DNA of 64,000 nt, taken from NCBI GenBank assembly GCA_037576215.1, contig JBANDB010000021.1:124001-188000 (forward strand). The letters run 5' to 3'. Both the position numbers and the translations under genes were made by a program. Shown piece by piece: positions 23,397 through 34,965 of the stretch (the stretch's first letter is position 1; each line of letters starts with the position of its first letter). The notes under the pieces are model-generated. The model was not told the DNA's origin and did not search any database. It saw only the letters and a list, made by a program, of their open reading frames with translations. This DNA is from Armillaria gallica. Lineage: Eukaryota; Basidiomycota; Agaricomycetes; Agaricales; Physalacriaceae.

Positions 23397-23630
23397 TCAG
23401 TTACTTGTCGGATATTCAGAGAGAAATCGACGTACCACCCTTCCATACTTATTGGCTTCGAAGGTCATGGCCGCTTCACCCGCCCTATAGACCCACGCCT
23501 CACTATCCACCACCCTGTTGGCCAACTCCGCCGTGAAAACCAAATTTCCTGCAGCGTTAAACCCTCTGATGGTGTAGTGATTGAGTTTACTTAGGTTGTT
23601 CGACAAGTGCCATCCCGCGCTGCCGAACTT
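23397..23630 (-). CDS. Hypothetical protein, terminal exon
   Basis: An exon with an acceptor TTCTGAAG at about 23631 reads FGSAGWHLSNNLSKLNHYTI, GFNAAGNLVFTAELANRVVD and EAWVYRAGEAAMTFEANKYG before its stop at 23397. Composition is clearly protein-like. A GTAAGT donor lies 35-40 nt upstream (near 23681) after GNMHARNI, but that upstream frame soon meets a stop, so the 5' part is not resolved. No known domain. It could be a gene fragment. Confidence 0.4.
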   Translation of the reverse strand, partial: KFGSAGWHLSNNLSKLNHYTIRGFNAAGNLVFTAELANRVVDSEAWVYRAGEAAMTFEANKYGRVVRRFLSEYPTSN

Positions 23631-23679
23631 CAGAATAGGACGGTAAAATTATCAGCGACTTACGATATTGCGAGCGTGC

Positions 23680-25685
23680 ATGTTCCCGACCACCAGACCT
23701 GAGCTCCGAAGCGACGAAGAGCTTCATAGAGTATCGCTTTACCCCGCTCGCCTCCAAGCTTTTTCTTCGTCTTATCCATTTCGAAAAACGGCTGCCTACC
23801 AACCGACCGGCGAACATAGAACGTGGGATTTAGGACGAAGATATCTACAGGACAAGGATAAGAGACCCAAGAGGTATGGGGAAATACACACTAATGACCG
23901 CGGCAAGCGCAAGTTCCACAACTGATCTTACACCCTGAATGGCAACGCGACTTGAGCCTCGAAAATACACAAATATTGTGTTATTCACCTTGAAAGAAAA
24001 CCAGGACGACATCAAAGCGGAATAAGGCAAAGCAGAGGAGGGCAGAGTCGAGAGAGAAAGCGAGAGTGGTAAGTGAGTAAGGAACAGCGCGAGAAAGAGC
24101 TTAAATATGATTTGAAGCCGGCATCAAGCACAAATATGAGCACGCATTGGAACACGATCCACGACACTGAAAGTTCAAAGATTATTGAGCCCTTGCGGTC
24201 GTGCGACAAGCTGTGAGGACTTGAAACGGCGCGTCCGGTTGAGGATAGTAGTCTCGAGGGTATGTTCTTGGCAAAGAAATGATCGAGTGGGCTTGAATCT
24301 CATCTGAACTTCGAGTACGGCCTCACAGACGATACATGGGTGGATGTACGTTCTGGTTTATGAGTATGAGTGCATAGTTCTGATGAGATCACCAGGTACA
24401 TCTTACCTTGTATATCAAGTAGAGAATATGTCTAGCTGTGTTGCAGTATAATTCAATGGCCACGAAATAGATCTCATTGATTATTCTTTGGGCTTATGAT
24501 ACTTACAAATCATTCAGGCACGAGAGGCTGCGCGATGAGATATTCGAGAAAGTGAGTATTGGTATCACAGATTGCCGACAATTAAACAGAGTTCCTCGTG
24601 CGGTGCTAGTATGAATACGATGAACTGGCATGAATCGGACAATGGAAGGGTATGGAACTCACCGGATATATTTCCTGTGGTACGACGAAGGATAGGTCCT
24701 TCAACCTGAGATGAGGAAGGCGCCGATAGCATACAAAACCGGTCGATGTAGCGGCATCAAGTGGCCTGTGATAGTGGTGGGTGTACAGACGTCCATTCGA
24801 GACGAGCTCCGGCCAGCAGTCGGCGTGGACAAGAGGATAAGAGACGGCTAGAAAACACGAAGTACAGATATTTGGGAGTAAGCACTAGGGTATATGAAGT
24901 GGTAGGCCATCGCGGGGCGTGGCAAGTCCGAGTCCTGTGTGAAGTGTGAAGGGGGAAGGTCTATATCACAAAGCAAATGCAGTGATGATCAATACATGGA
25001 CAGCTAAGAAGCCGTCCTTCTGACTCGCAGCCACATCCCTTCTTTCGCATAACACTCTCAGAATTAACAATGCAGACTCGACGTCCGTAGAGGACAGGTA
25101 CCGTGACAAACACCGAACATCCCTATCGATGATTCTGATTGTAGCATGGTAGCGTCGAAAAGGAAACCGACAACTGGGTTGCAGTATTGGTAGGTGATTC
25201 TCTGGGTTTCCATATAGTGATGACGGGATGAAGGTGTGTTCGCACATCTATCCCGGGAAGGTGATTGCCGCATTCCACGGTATGTTAAGTAAGAGAACCA
25301 ACAACGTCAGCATGATAAGGGCGGCAGGAAGCCCTGGAGAAGCGAGTCAGCATAATTGCAACAAGAAGTACATAAGGGTATACCTAGCGCAATACTAACC
25401 AGATTGAAAGATCGCTAGAAACACGCTATTGGTAATCTATGTATCATTAGAAGGAACGTTAGTTTCATCGGCAAGAGATGATATCTAAACGTAGCTTGTG
25501 CATCAAAGAAAATCATCGTCGTCAACGCCAAACGACTCTTGAATATTTTGCATAGCAAATGATGAACGGCAGCTACGATCTTGGTAGAAGGCTAGAAGTT
25601 ACTCTTTCGGAGTACAACTTGGGCCCCATGTTTGACCGCAGAAGTTCTAGAGACGGCGCTATTACTACTTCTATGATTTCAACGT
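23680..25685. other. Long gene-free stretch
   Basis: About 2 kb with only short overlapping frames on both strands. I saw no repeat shared with the rest of the window and no splice-consistent gene. Confidence 0.4.
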
Positions 25686-25696
25686 TTACTACCTGT

Positions 25697-26570
25697 ATAG
25701 AAATATTTACGATGGCCGCCGTGTACACAGCGGAATAGATCCTGCGATACAGACAAGGAAATACTGCCGTCGTGAAACAACGGGTAAAGCAAAGGACGAC
25801 AGTTGCGGGCGGGCCTGGCCTAGTATACAGTCGCATCCCGATGTACTTGTTTGAATCAGAAGGTCATCGGGGTTTAAAATGTTGTGTTCTGACTGTTGAC
25901 TTCGAAGCTGTCGGACGTCTGCCCAATCCCTTGCCAGGGCTCCGCTTTGGCTGGGATTGGTCGTCTTTGCAATTCGCGGATAATCTGAGGTGTCTACTTC
26001 AGAACCGCTGGAATTCTTGCCACTTTGCGCTTATGGACGGTGCATTACTATTCCTTACTCGTAGCCATGTCGTACAATTCAACGGTACGTCTAATATCGA
26101 TTCACCGACGCAGCAAACTGAAGCAACGTTCACAGAAGTCGCCTTGACTCGAACCAATAAAATACTACAGACTTGATTCTGTTGGTTCCGGTCTCTGGAT
26201 CTTGTATTCTCTCTTCGGACGAGATCTGGCAACGTTTTGTGAGGTGAGTATCGACTCTCTACGGAAGAATATGTAGCTGAACAGTGTAAAGGAATCAACC
26301 GACACCGTAAACTTTAACTACGTCTCGGCGTCGGATTACACTGCCCTAGTTGCTGTCTCATCTACAAATAATTATAATTACCTGCCTCCTATTCTCAGCC
26401 CTATCACATACGCAGTTTCCGAGATTGTTAAGCGCTGAGACCGTGTTCGACCCTCTGACCGTAACTGGGTTCCATCTGCCCAGCATGAACAGACACAAGG
26501 GAAATAGAGGATCTCTTGTACGTTAATCACACGTACCGTGTGTGGACGCACCGCTCTACGGAAATCACCG
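25697..26570 (+). repeat. Dispersed repeat R1, copy c
   Basis: It begins inside the element at TAGAAATATTTACGATGGCC (the first ~110 nt seen in other copies are absent) and runs to the same right segment as copy b. The minus strand preserves FPCLYRRIYSAVYTAAIVNI, but the SNPDDLL part is interrupted by stops, so its protein is inactive. Confidence 0.6.
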
Positions 26571-26759
26571 CATCACACCTGAAATGTCCACTATGTGTCG
26601 GCCGACACAGCCATGCGATAAATTCATTCACTACAGCTACACTTCTTCTGCGTGGTAGTAGCTCGGGTACAGCAAGTCAAACGGAAATGTATACGATCTG
26701 ACGAAACGTCCTTGATGATAGAAGTCATATGGCACGTCCCCATAATCCTGAATCTCTCA

Positions 26760-27340
26760 GGTGATTGTGGAGGAAGTCCATCATCATCGAGGGCAACCAC
26801 AATCTCGCCCTCAGTCTCCGGCTATGGAAATCCCCTTGTACCACTGACCACCTTGGCGTCTCCTCCAACATGTTGAGGGTTGCCATCTTCGTCCACGATA
26901 TCAAGCCCATACAGTCGCAGCGAAGGTTGCGAGACGTTTGGTTTCCAGACTCGTATTTGGAGGGAGGGCGTGAAGGGAAATACCCTGTATAATGCCAATC
27001 TCGGACGGTAAGGGAGGCGTCTGCTCGGTAATGAGTGCAGATTATGAGAAGAGAAGAGATAGCCGTACCCAGGGATCATGGTGCGACTGTACATTCGCGA
27101 GGGCTTCAGAGTCGCGCGTTGATCCAAATGGCCGTGGAACAACAGGCGGCTCCATGGCGGCCGGGTCGTTGTGGATATATACATATTCGAGCACTTGATT
27201 CTCGGCGGAGCGATATTCTAGGATTAATCCTCCTCCAGAACGACTGTCATCGACAGATTGTAGGGAGAGGACCTCACGATAGACTCTGTGTGAGAGGAGT
27301 AAGGAAGCCGGGTTGGTTCTGGGTATGTGCAAATTCATCT
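26760..27340 (-). pseudogene. Unknown protein family Y, copy 1, broken
   Basis: The minus strand reads SVDDSRSGGGLILEYR and EALANVQSHHDPW, then after a GTACGG donor a second block with FPFTPSLQIRVWKPNVSQ and LRLYGLDIVDEDGNPQH, then a TAG, then PETEGEIVVALDDDG. The same two blocks occur at 31.2-31.6 kb, so this is a real family. The exons do not join in phase by any canonical site I can find, and the TAG lies mid-protein. Likely pseudogene. Function unknown. Confidence 0.4.
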
Positions 27341-27349
27341 CAGCTGGGG

Positions 27350-28660
27350 TGATGAATTCTCTCTGACGTTCTGTAGCTAAGGCCCTTAAATACTAGACCG
27401 GTAGACAAATGGTTTATGCGATACATTGTTTGCTGTGGCTGGTCCACAATGCTGCGTCCACTTTTCTTGCCGACAATGTTACCAACACAATTAATAATTT
27501 CTATTATCAACACAATGAACGGCATTTATTACCCCAAGTTCAGAAGCTACGACGACTAGTCAAACGGACTTCCGTCTTCTTTTCCGTGGCGCCGAGACAT
27601 CGTTCCGTGCCCTCTGCCTCTACCCAGGACAATGGGACGCCGTTAAACAGTAACTGAGGTACGCTCCATAGATATTGAACTCAAGACCCTTCTGAATCTT
27701 GTCATCGGCAGCTGCACCTCCCACTTATCGCCTAATGCAAGAAAACTAGTCAATGGGGTCGACACAAGCACTCCGACACGACCGTCCTATGATGAATGAA
27801 CAAGCACTCATTCTTTGGCAGGTTTCTAAGCTATGCTTGACCCCCCTCGAAAAGGCGTAAACGACGCCGTCGCACTTCCAACAGCAGGCGGCGTCAAGGA
27901 AACTCAATAGCACGCAAACTGGGTCTGAATAGTCGGTTCTCAGAGCAGGTGTGCAGTGACGGGCGCTGCTATCGATAGGACGAGCGTCGTGATGTTGATG
28001 GAGCGGGTGGGACATGTGGAGTGTCTTTGCGAGGGGGACACCGAGACATGAGATGACAATCTTTCTGCATTGCAATTGGTGGATATTAGCGTTTCAACGG
28101 GGAGAAAGAGATTGACGTAGCAAAGGAGGCGGCGGGCTTCATATTGGTGGATGACAATTGTAGTGCGATCTTTCCTGCTGTTGAGTAGGGTGAGTCGTTC
28201 CTTTTTCGTGGTTTATTTCTTCTAACTGGTGTGACCAGGCACGTCAATGTTCCATATGGTGCAAGGCCTCCTTTCGTTTGGTACAGCTGAGCACAGCTGC
28301 GGCCGCCCTGACGCACGTTCAGGGGCTGAGCAATCCGCTAAATGTAATATTTATCAATATTCTTATGGATGGTGAGCTTTTACCTATGGTGTTGTAGGAG
28401 ATGGTGTTCATTTCTTCGCAGGTCCTCCGACTCAGGCATAGATCCCGCCGTAATGCGACGACCTCCTGGAAAAAGATGCATCGATTATAACGAAACGAAT
28501 GCTGTATCGTGTCCTCTTCCCGGTTCGGTTTAGGCGATTATGTTTAGGACGTTGTTCGTATACATCTCTGCTCTCGAAAGCTCCGGGAGTCTTATGACAG
28601 CAAGGCTCGTATCAAGATACGACATAGCGACGCTTCACGCCGCTCCCAAACACGACATTC
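27350..28660. other. Intergenic, nothing supported
   Basis: Frames up to 109 codons are present on the minus strand, but without family resemblance or splice context. Confidence 0.35.
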
Positions 28661-28672
28661 CTTACGCTCATT

Positions 28673-29166
28673 TTGTCCACGCTGGCCTGTGATGTACTCA
28701 TCGGCTTCGTCGTCGAGGAAGCCCACCTGACAAATATTGATCCGACACTTCAACGCTACTACAGGTGCTCTGGCATACCCATTTTTAGTACGACTGATAC
28801 GCTATCGATTTCCACGTTCCACAGCCTGTCGTATACATACAGTGCCTATGGTTCTCAACCTTAGTCTATCATAGCCGACTTCTTGTGCCGAACCAACATT
28901 TTGATCATCGTTCGTCGCTATCCGTGGCAGTGGGTGTAAGAGACGGTATTTCTTTACTTCAAGTCTTTTTACTCTTTATCGCATTATGGGCGAGAGTCGC
29001 TCTACCAGCAGAGTTACTGCACCCAGCCTGCCTATTCTGCTTCCTGGTTCTCTCCTCCGCTCCCAAACGTAAGGTCGACGAGACGGTGTCAACAGCAGGT
29101 GACAACGAGGCCGAGGGTTCTCCACCTGCGAAGAAACTCGCCTTGACTGTTCCAACCATGACATAA
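28673..29166 (+). CDS. Possible hypothetical gene, exons uncertain
   Basis: Two protein-like pieces lie in the same direction: STLACDVLIGFVVEEAHLTN with IDPTLQRYYR (28675-28770), and SSAPKRKVDETVSTAGDNEA followed by EGSPPAKKLALTV, which stops at 29166. The second piece has two short basic clusters resembling a nuclear localisation signal. A TACTACAG site follows the first piece, but I could not join the two with confidence. May be chance or a remnant. Confidence 0.25.
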
Positions 29167-29169
29167 GCA

Positions 29170-30620
29170 TTTTCTTCTCTGTGTGTGGACATAAGCGCAC
29201 ATTCTATACTATTTTATCCACGAGAACCCTCTGCATTTTGTACACACTACATGCATTTCATTAGATACACCGGCAATACATTATTCTGAGCATTCATGTT
29301 GTGTATTTAGCGTGACCAATGGAACGTATTAATTCAATTTCGATCTCGATCCTTTAAATGAGACTGACCAGACTTGGACGACAACTACTACCTAGGAAGA
29401 GGGCAAAAATTGCAAACGCGCTTCAGGTGAGTATCTGCAATAACTTCCACTAACCTTTTTAGTGTCCCCTCGTCGGAACCGGGCTTTTCTATTCTTCCAG
29501 GTTATGCTCCTGAATGGCAACAGAACAGGAAACCGATTACTGATTGGAGCGTTTCTGAGTTGTTGGAGTATTTTTGGACGGCAAGAAATGCCGCGCGGCT
29601 ACGAACCCTAAGCTGGAGTGGTTCCTCCCTAGTTATTGACCAGATCCAAAAACCAATGATTCGCGTGGCTCGCGAAGAGGACAAGACTGGTTGCGAACGG
29701 ACTGGCTGAATGCTCTTTGTGGTCTGAAGCAGAGCGAGAACTATCATTCGTGGTTTCGCAGGAGATGGTAATCATATGAAAATATCTGCCATTCTGTATA
29801 TTTGTTTTTACAGTTTCACCTATATGTATTTCTATTCTTTTTTCAAGAGACTGTGGTTTGAGCGAGGCCATCAACCGGCATATATATTTTGTGACTAGAA
29901 TATCTACTGGCAACTGTACATGTCAAGTCAAGTGGTAGACCTCGGGTGTCCGCGGAGTTTCGATGTGATGGCAAACATACGGTCCGAGTCCGACTCGTCC
30001 GGACTGGGACACGCTTGCGCTCTACTCTAGCTACGGACGCGACCACTGTTCCTCCTCTTCATGCCAGAGCGCCACTTTGGCTGGAGTTCTCGACAACAGT
30101 CTTTATAAGCTGAGCTCGCGGAAACCTGGGGTCATTACTTCAGGATCACTAAACCTCGAGTCGAGTCTGCAGACGTCTATATATACTATCACCATAGTAG
30201 AGCAACCGGATTCTCCTATCTGATTTACGCTATACATGACTCTGACTCCAGACAGAGTAAAGAGCGAAAATTGGCCATTTGACACGCGCTGGATTAATGG
30301 GTGTGCTTATTCTTTTGTGACTAAATCTGAACTTCTTTATCGGCTTGGATCTGTGATAAAAACCAACATGACACAGAACAAAGGGCTTACTGAGACTCGA
30401 GAAAGCCTAAATCCGCAGTAACAAGGAGTAAATGGGAACAGAAACTGTAATCAGAAAGCAGGAAACAAAGAAGCCCTGCGCCGAGGGATCGGGATGTCAG
30501 CTCGATGTCTGAAACTCTTCAGCGCATCTTTTAAAAAGATTTGGGCACCGATGTCGTAGTTCGCAGTCACAACTTTTATTGTAGGAAACCGTTGCGGAAT
30601 TCTTTCGGGGCGTTCAGGCA
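29170..30620. other. Intergenic with an R2 repeat copy
   Basis: A copy of repeat R2 occupies about 29930-30180. No supported genes elsewhere in this stretch. Confidence 0.4.
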
Positions 30621-30624
30621 TAGA

Positions 30625-30955
30625 GCCAACTTCACCCTTTGCTCTTGCATGTACACTTTATCCGTCAGATCTCAGATAGTGCTCGCCGGTGGAGGTGGCG
30701 TCTGAATACCTCTAGATATCCATTTCTTTCGCTAGTACAGCCAACACACTGGGTCAGTTTTCCTGATGTTCTGCGGCTTCGGATTGCTTCTCTTTCTTGG
30801 CACACCTTGCATTGCACCCGTTTCATCTGAGCTATATTTACTGTCATTCTTATCGCGGTAAAGATAAAGGAACAAGCAGCATAGACAAAGGAGCACTGTC
30901 CACGAAAAATGCACGCGGATACTGCGCATTCTTCTCTAACTTTCACAACATATCA
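30625..30955 (+). repeat. Dispersed repeat R4, copy b
   Basis: Aligns with 11590-11875 in the same orientation, as described there. A 93-codon minus frame ends RRALSEI, parallel to APSEI in the other copy. Confidence 0.45.
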
Positions 30956-31141
30956 CGCAGCCCTCATTTCCCTCCATTAGTCCGCACCCGGAAGCTGGTT
31001 CGTGTTTGTTACAAGGTAAAAAAAAATCCGAATCGCCTGCTGATTCACATCACCTAGGACTAAGTGACTTTTCGGTGTGATGAAATATAAATATAGCATT
31101 GTCGTATTTAAACGTGCCATCCTCATTGTTTCGTGCTCAAG

Positions 31142-31660
31142 AACTAGCCATGAACTTGGACAGAGCCAGAACTACTCCTCGGGATACCCGCTCTCAGGCT
31201 GACATGCCCACGGCCGATTTTTTTACTTCTTCCGCAACCCTCCACTGACGCCTACTCCGGTGGTGGAGTCATTCTCCAGTACCGAGATGGTTCGAACCGC
31301 GTTCTCGACCGCACCTATCGTCCCTATGACCTCGCTGCAACGTTGGGGTCCGCACCTTGTTAGTCAGTTGTACTCTGGTGTTGATATCGGACCGACAGGA
31401 TTCTTTGATGTCCTCGCAAATGTGCAACAGTACCAGGTCTCCTGGGTATGCCCGTCTCTTCTATTTCAGTAGCCAATCTTATTATCATACAGAGGCCATC
31501 CCTACCATCTGACACAACGTTGTACAGGATTTTTTCCATTCATAGCATCTCTCAATATCAGGATATGGGATCCCAAGGTGGCGCAGGTCCCCGGAAGGTC
31601 GACACGTTTCTTCGGCCTTGACTTTGTCAGTCTCGAAGGAGATCCTCAACATGAGTACTT
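31142..31660 (+). pseudogene. Unknown protein family Y, copy 2, broken
   Basis: One frame reads TDAYSGGGVILQYRDGSNRV, aligned to SGGGLILEYR in copy 1. A shifted frame reads DVLANVQQYQVSW (compare EALANVQSHHDPW) and meets a GTATGC donor. After ATCATACAG come GHPYHLTQRC, GFFPFIASLNIRIWDPKVAQ and FFGLDFVSLEGDPQH. Shared order and spacing with 26.8-27.3 kb establish the family. The frame change between the first two phrases argues that this copy is broken, unless an unseen intron restores it. Function unknown. Confidence 0.4.
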
Positions 31661-32100
31661 ACACGTCGTAGCCTGTACTAAATTTGCTTGTTTTGTGTGT
31701 TCCGAAAATGATATGGATGAGTCACTATTGCAAACTTGAAGGAACTACGCGACTATATCGTCAATCAAAGCGTTCTATGCTATAGATCGAGTTAGACGCC
31801 AGTGTTAGCACTGGGGCCTTTCCTTTTGTATCGCTCCATAGCCGAATTTTAGACGTCGGGTTACCGTCCCGGTGGTCAGACGGATTTGAATGGTGTTCTA
31901 AAATTAAATAGTGACCAAAAAAGTCATCAACACCATCGACATTGTCGGAAAACATGCACGCAATAGGGTCGAACTTTCAGTGGCCAGAAAGTCACTGACA
32001 ATGTCAGAAAACGCGTACACATGTACAAAGTGTGGACACGCAATACAGCCTTAAAAATGCGCGTCGAGATGCACTACTCACTTCAGGCTCTAACCCTTCC
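31660..32100. other. Upstream region of orphan gene copy 2
   Basis: No coding signal. A short direct repeat with the phrase GACA(T/A)TGTC.GAAAAC..G..C occurs at about 31938-31960 and 31998-32016. Confidence 0.3.
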
Positions 32101-32117
32101 ACCATCCCACATCCATC

Positions 32118-32630
32118 ATGGCTTTGCCAGCTTTATTCCTTGGCGCTAGCTCCACTCTACACGCCGGACAGACGCAGACGGATGTCCATGTCTTGAACGA
32201 CCTCAACTCGCCCGTCTTTCCCAAGATTCGCTTAGTCAATAGAAGCGTCTTTGGTGGAATCGGATACCTGTATGCGGAGTACCAGACCGACACGGGGGGG
32301 CCATGGCTTTCCACGTATCCGTACCCTTTTCCTGGAGACCTTTTTGTGCGGACAGCGGCAGGACCCGCTCTAGTACCAGTGAACGTTTGGTATCCAGGCC
32401 AAGGGCAATGGGCACGAATCGGATGGTATATGGTTCTGGGGGAGAAATACGACTTGTTGATGTGGCCTGGACAGAATGGCATGCCGATGCCCATACACTA
32501 CTGGCAACATCAAAGACGTGGTCCTTCTCGGAAAATGGACCCGATCGCTGAGGGGCAGGCCAAGAGGCGCACAGGTACGCGCCTCTCTTGGGGTACTCAG
32601 ATGCAAAGTCACCGCAGGATGGGCGGCTGA
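32118..32630 (+). CDS. Orphan-family protein, copy 2 (170 aa)
   Basis: A single exon opens at ATG 32118 (MALPALFLGASSTLHAGQTQ) and ends at TGA 32630. It aligns along its length with the 12.4-kb gene (positions described there), with extra length near the C-terminus. It is less basic than copy 1 and rich in Trp, Tyr and Gly (GPWLSTYPYPFPGDL, GQGQWARIGWYMVL). The N-terminus is mildly hydrophobic but not a convincing signal peptide. No known domain is recognised. Both copies remain open and have no introns, which suggests selection or recent origin. An R1 element begins 170 nt downstream. Confidence 0.68.
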   Translation: MALPALFLGASSTLHAGQTQTDVHVLNDLNSPVFPKIRLVNRSVFGGIGYLYAEYQTDTGGPWLSTYPYPFPGDLFVRTAAGPALVPVNVWYPGQGQWARIGWYMVLGEKYDLLMWPGQNGMPMPIHYWQHQRRGPSRKMDPIAEGQAKRRTGTRLSWGTQMQSHRRMGG

Positions 32631-32800
32631 AGTGCAACTTCTTGTTCGTTCACTACGCAGTCATCGTCAATTCTTGGATATGTCTGTTTCCATACATTAG
32701 GTCGAGTAGATGACAAGCAGCTCTTGTACAACAAAGAATTTAATAGCGTGGTAGTGATGTTCCCTTGAGACCTGAAGCTTGAGAACAAAACCTCATTCCA

Positions 32801-33880
32801 GCGTCGCTGTGAGATTTGTCAAGTTAACATGAAGAGAGCAGCATCTTCGAAGGTGGGTGAGCCATACGGTGCGGCGCGCGCACATTAATTCAGACACAGG
32901 TTCTTACCTGTTAGGTCCGCGTTCTACTGGTTTCTTGGGATAAAAGTATTTACGATGGCCGCCGTGTACACAGCGGAATAAATCCTGTGATACAGACAAG
33001 GAAATACTGCCGTCGTGAAACAACGGGTTTGAACTTGTAAAGCAAAGTTTAAGCTGGCACAGTCGTATCCGGATGTACTTGTTTGGATCAGAAGGTCATC
33101 GGGGTTTAAAACGTTGTGTTCTGACTGTTGACTTCGAAGCTGTCGGACGTCTGCCTAATCCCTTGCCAGGGCTTCGCTTTGGCTGGGATTGGTCGTCTTT
33201 TCAATTCGCGGATAATCTGAGGTGTCTACTTCAGAACCGCTCGAATTCTTGCCACTTTGCGCTTACGGACGGTGCATTACTATTCCTTACTCGTAGCCAT
33301 GTCGTACAAATCAACGGTACGTCTAATATCGATTCACCGATGCAGTAAACTGAAGCAACGTTTACAGAAGTCACCTTGACTCGAACCAATAAAATACCAC
33401 AGACTTGATTCTGTTGGTTCCGGTCTCTGGATCTTGTATTCTCTCTTCGGACGAGAACTGGCAACGTTTTGTGAGGTGAGTACTGACTCTCTACGGAAGA
33501 ATATGTAGCTGAACTGTCAATTCAGTGTAAAGGAATCAATCTGTCCTAGGGCATGTTGAGATACTCACCAGGATGTAACTCGCTATTTCCACGGCGGTAC
33601 TGTATGCCGCAGTGTCTTGTAACTCGCAGAGCAGGTGTAATTTTCGCGGAAACGTAAAGAATAGGAACTTGAATGAATTTCTGTGGCGGTAATCGCTGAA
33701 ACAGGACGTCTTCAAAGAGGACAGCAAATCTTCGACAGTTGCACGTCCATTCGAGTATATATCTGCTTGTAAGTGTTGAATTTGCGCTACAACCAACACA
33801 CTCGTGCGGATATCCTGACTCACCACATACTTCAGATGTCCGATTGTATCTCCAAATACCGATCTTTTAATGCATTCCAT
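32801..33880 (+). repeat. Dispersed repeat R1, copy d
   Basis: It starts at the common R1 left edge and is alike with copy b up to about 33620. Beyond that, the minus-strand frame extends upstream of the region seen in copy b: IGHLKYVVSQDIRTSVLVVA, IQHLQADIYSNGRATVEDLL and AYSTAVEIASYILV..STCPRTD, which then meets TGA where copy b continues with GLPYTEL. A second stop (TAG) replaces a Lys codon further on. The R1 protein is therefore longer at its N-terminus than copy b shows, and this copy is inactive. Confidence 0.6.
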
Positions 33881-33989
33881 TATTCGCGTTTCACAGAACT
33901 ATGTCCTTGTCTGCTCTTCCTCTACACAATAGTCATGGTACTGCCGCGGAGCTGTTTGTTTCAGGATGCGAAACAAGGAGATGTGCATT

Positions 33990-34525
33990 TTTTTTACCCG
34001 ACATCTGGCATTCGGCACACGGCACCATTGATCCCGCTTGTCCCTTCCTTCGCCGCCGTCCTACAGCCTTGTATGAGTAGCGTGTCGCAACCAGATGATC
34101 TAAGGAATGATTTTCCGCCCTCAGTGTGGATTCGCGGATGGGGGACCTCACACGTCGCAGAGTCAGGACTTTACGAGTAAGTTTTCCCCTGAGGTTGTTT
34201 CACCGATTTGATTGCTAACATGTCTATTTCAGGATGTCGGGTGCCTGAGCAAAGCAATCCTCATCTGAAAATCTATTCCATTGTATTGATCGTTACCGTC
34301 CCATTGCCGAGGCCATGAGGGAGTACTCACTAGGGGCTTGACCACATCGGCAGAGCGTAGGACAGGTTCGGTCCCGTAGCAGCTCTCTGTAGTATGGACG
34401 TTGTTACGTTTCTGTTTAGGAACCGCGACGTCTAATGAAATCACCTTTCTTCCTTCCAAATTTAACCACGTCATCTTGAGACATGCTTCACCCAGAATTT
34501 CATTGGTATACATATGGTACATAGT
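33990..34525 (-). repeat. Dispersed repeat R3, copy b, with a coding remnant
   Basis: The segment to about 34250 matches 9340-9690 in inverse orientation. Next to it the minus strand encodes YTNEILGEACLKMTWLNLEG, RKVISLDVAVPKQKRNNVH and VLRSADVVKPL up to a GTGAGT donor. A TTTCAG acceptor continues in phase with MRIALLRHPTS and a stop at 34229. This may be the last two exons of a gene carried with R3. No domain is recognised. Confidence 0.4.
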
Positions 34526-34723
34526 ATGGGCATGGGGAATCTCTGTACAGGCGTACTATTCTGACATCCTCGCCACTCGGTCTGATAAGGACCGCAACAT
34601 AGTACTTAGCCATTGTCCCAGGGCTGACTAGCTGTTCCAAATCATGAATCGCCGGTAGCGATATACTGCCGCCCTCCATAGCAAGGAGATCATAGATAAC
34701 TTGTATATCAACGAAGGCGACAG

Positions 34724-34965
34724 TGTCGCTGTGAGATTTGTCAAGTTAACATGAAGAGAGCAGCATCTTCGAAGGTGGGTGAGCCATACGGTCGCGGGCG
34801 CACGCACATTAATTCAGACACAGGTTCTTACCTGTTAGGTCCGCGCGTTCTACTGGTTTCTTGGGATAAAAGTATTTACAATGGCCATCGTGTACACAGC
34901 GGAATAGATCCTGCGATACAGACAAGGAAATACTGCCGTCGTGAAACAACAGGTAAAGCAAAGGA
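34724..34965 (+). repeat. Dispersed repeat R1, copy e (left 240 nt only)
   Basis: Starts at the common left edge and is almost identical to copy d through the CLYRRIYSAVYT coding segment, then ends at about 34965. Confidence 0.65.

Noticed and set aside
25836..33348. Plus-strand frames in the R1 copies starting MYLF(E/G)SEGHRG
   Set aside because: They recur only because the DNA is repeated. The minus frame of the same copies shows the hydrophilic, splice-consistent protein.
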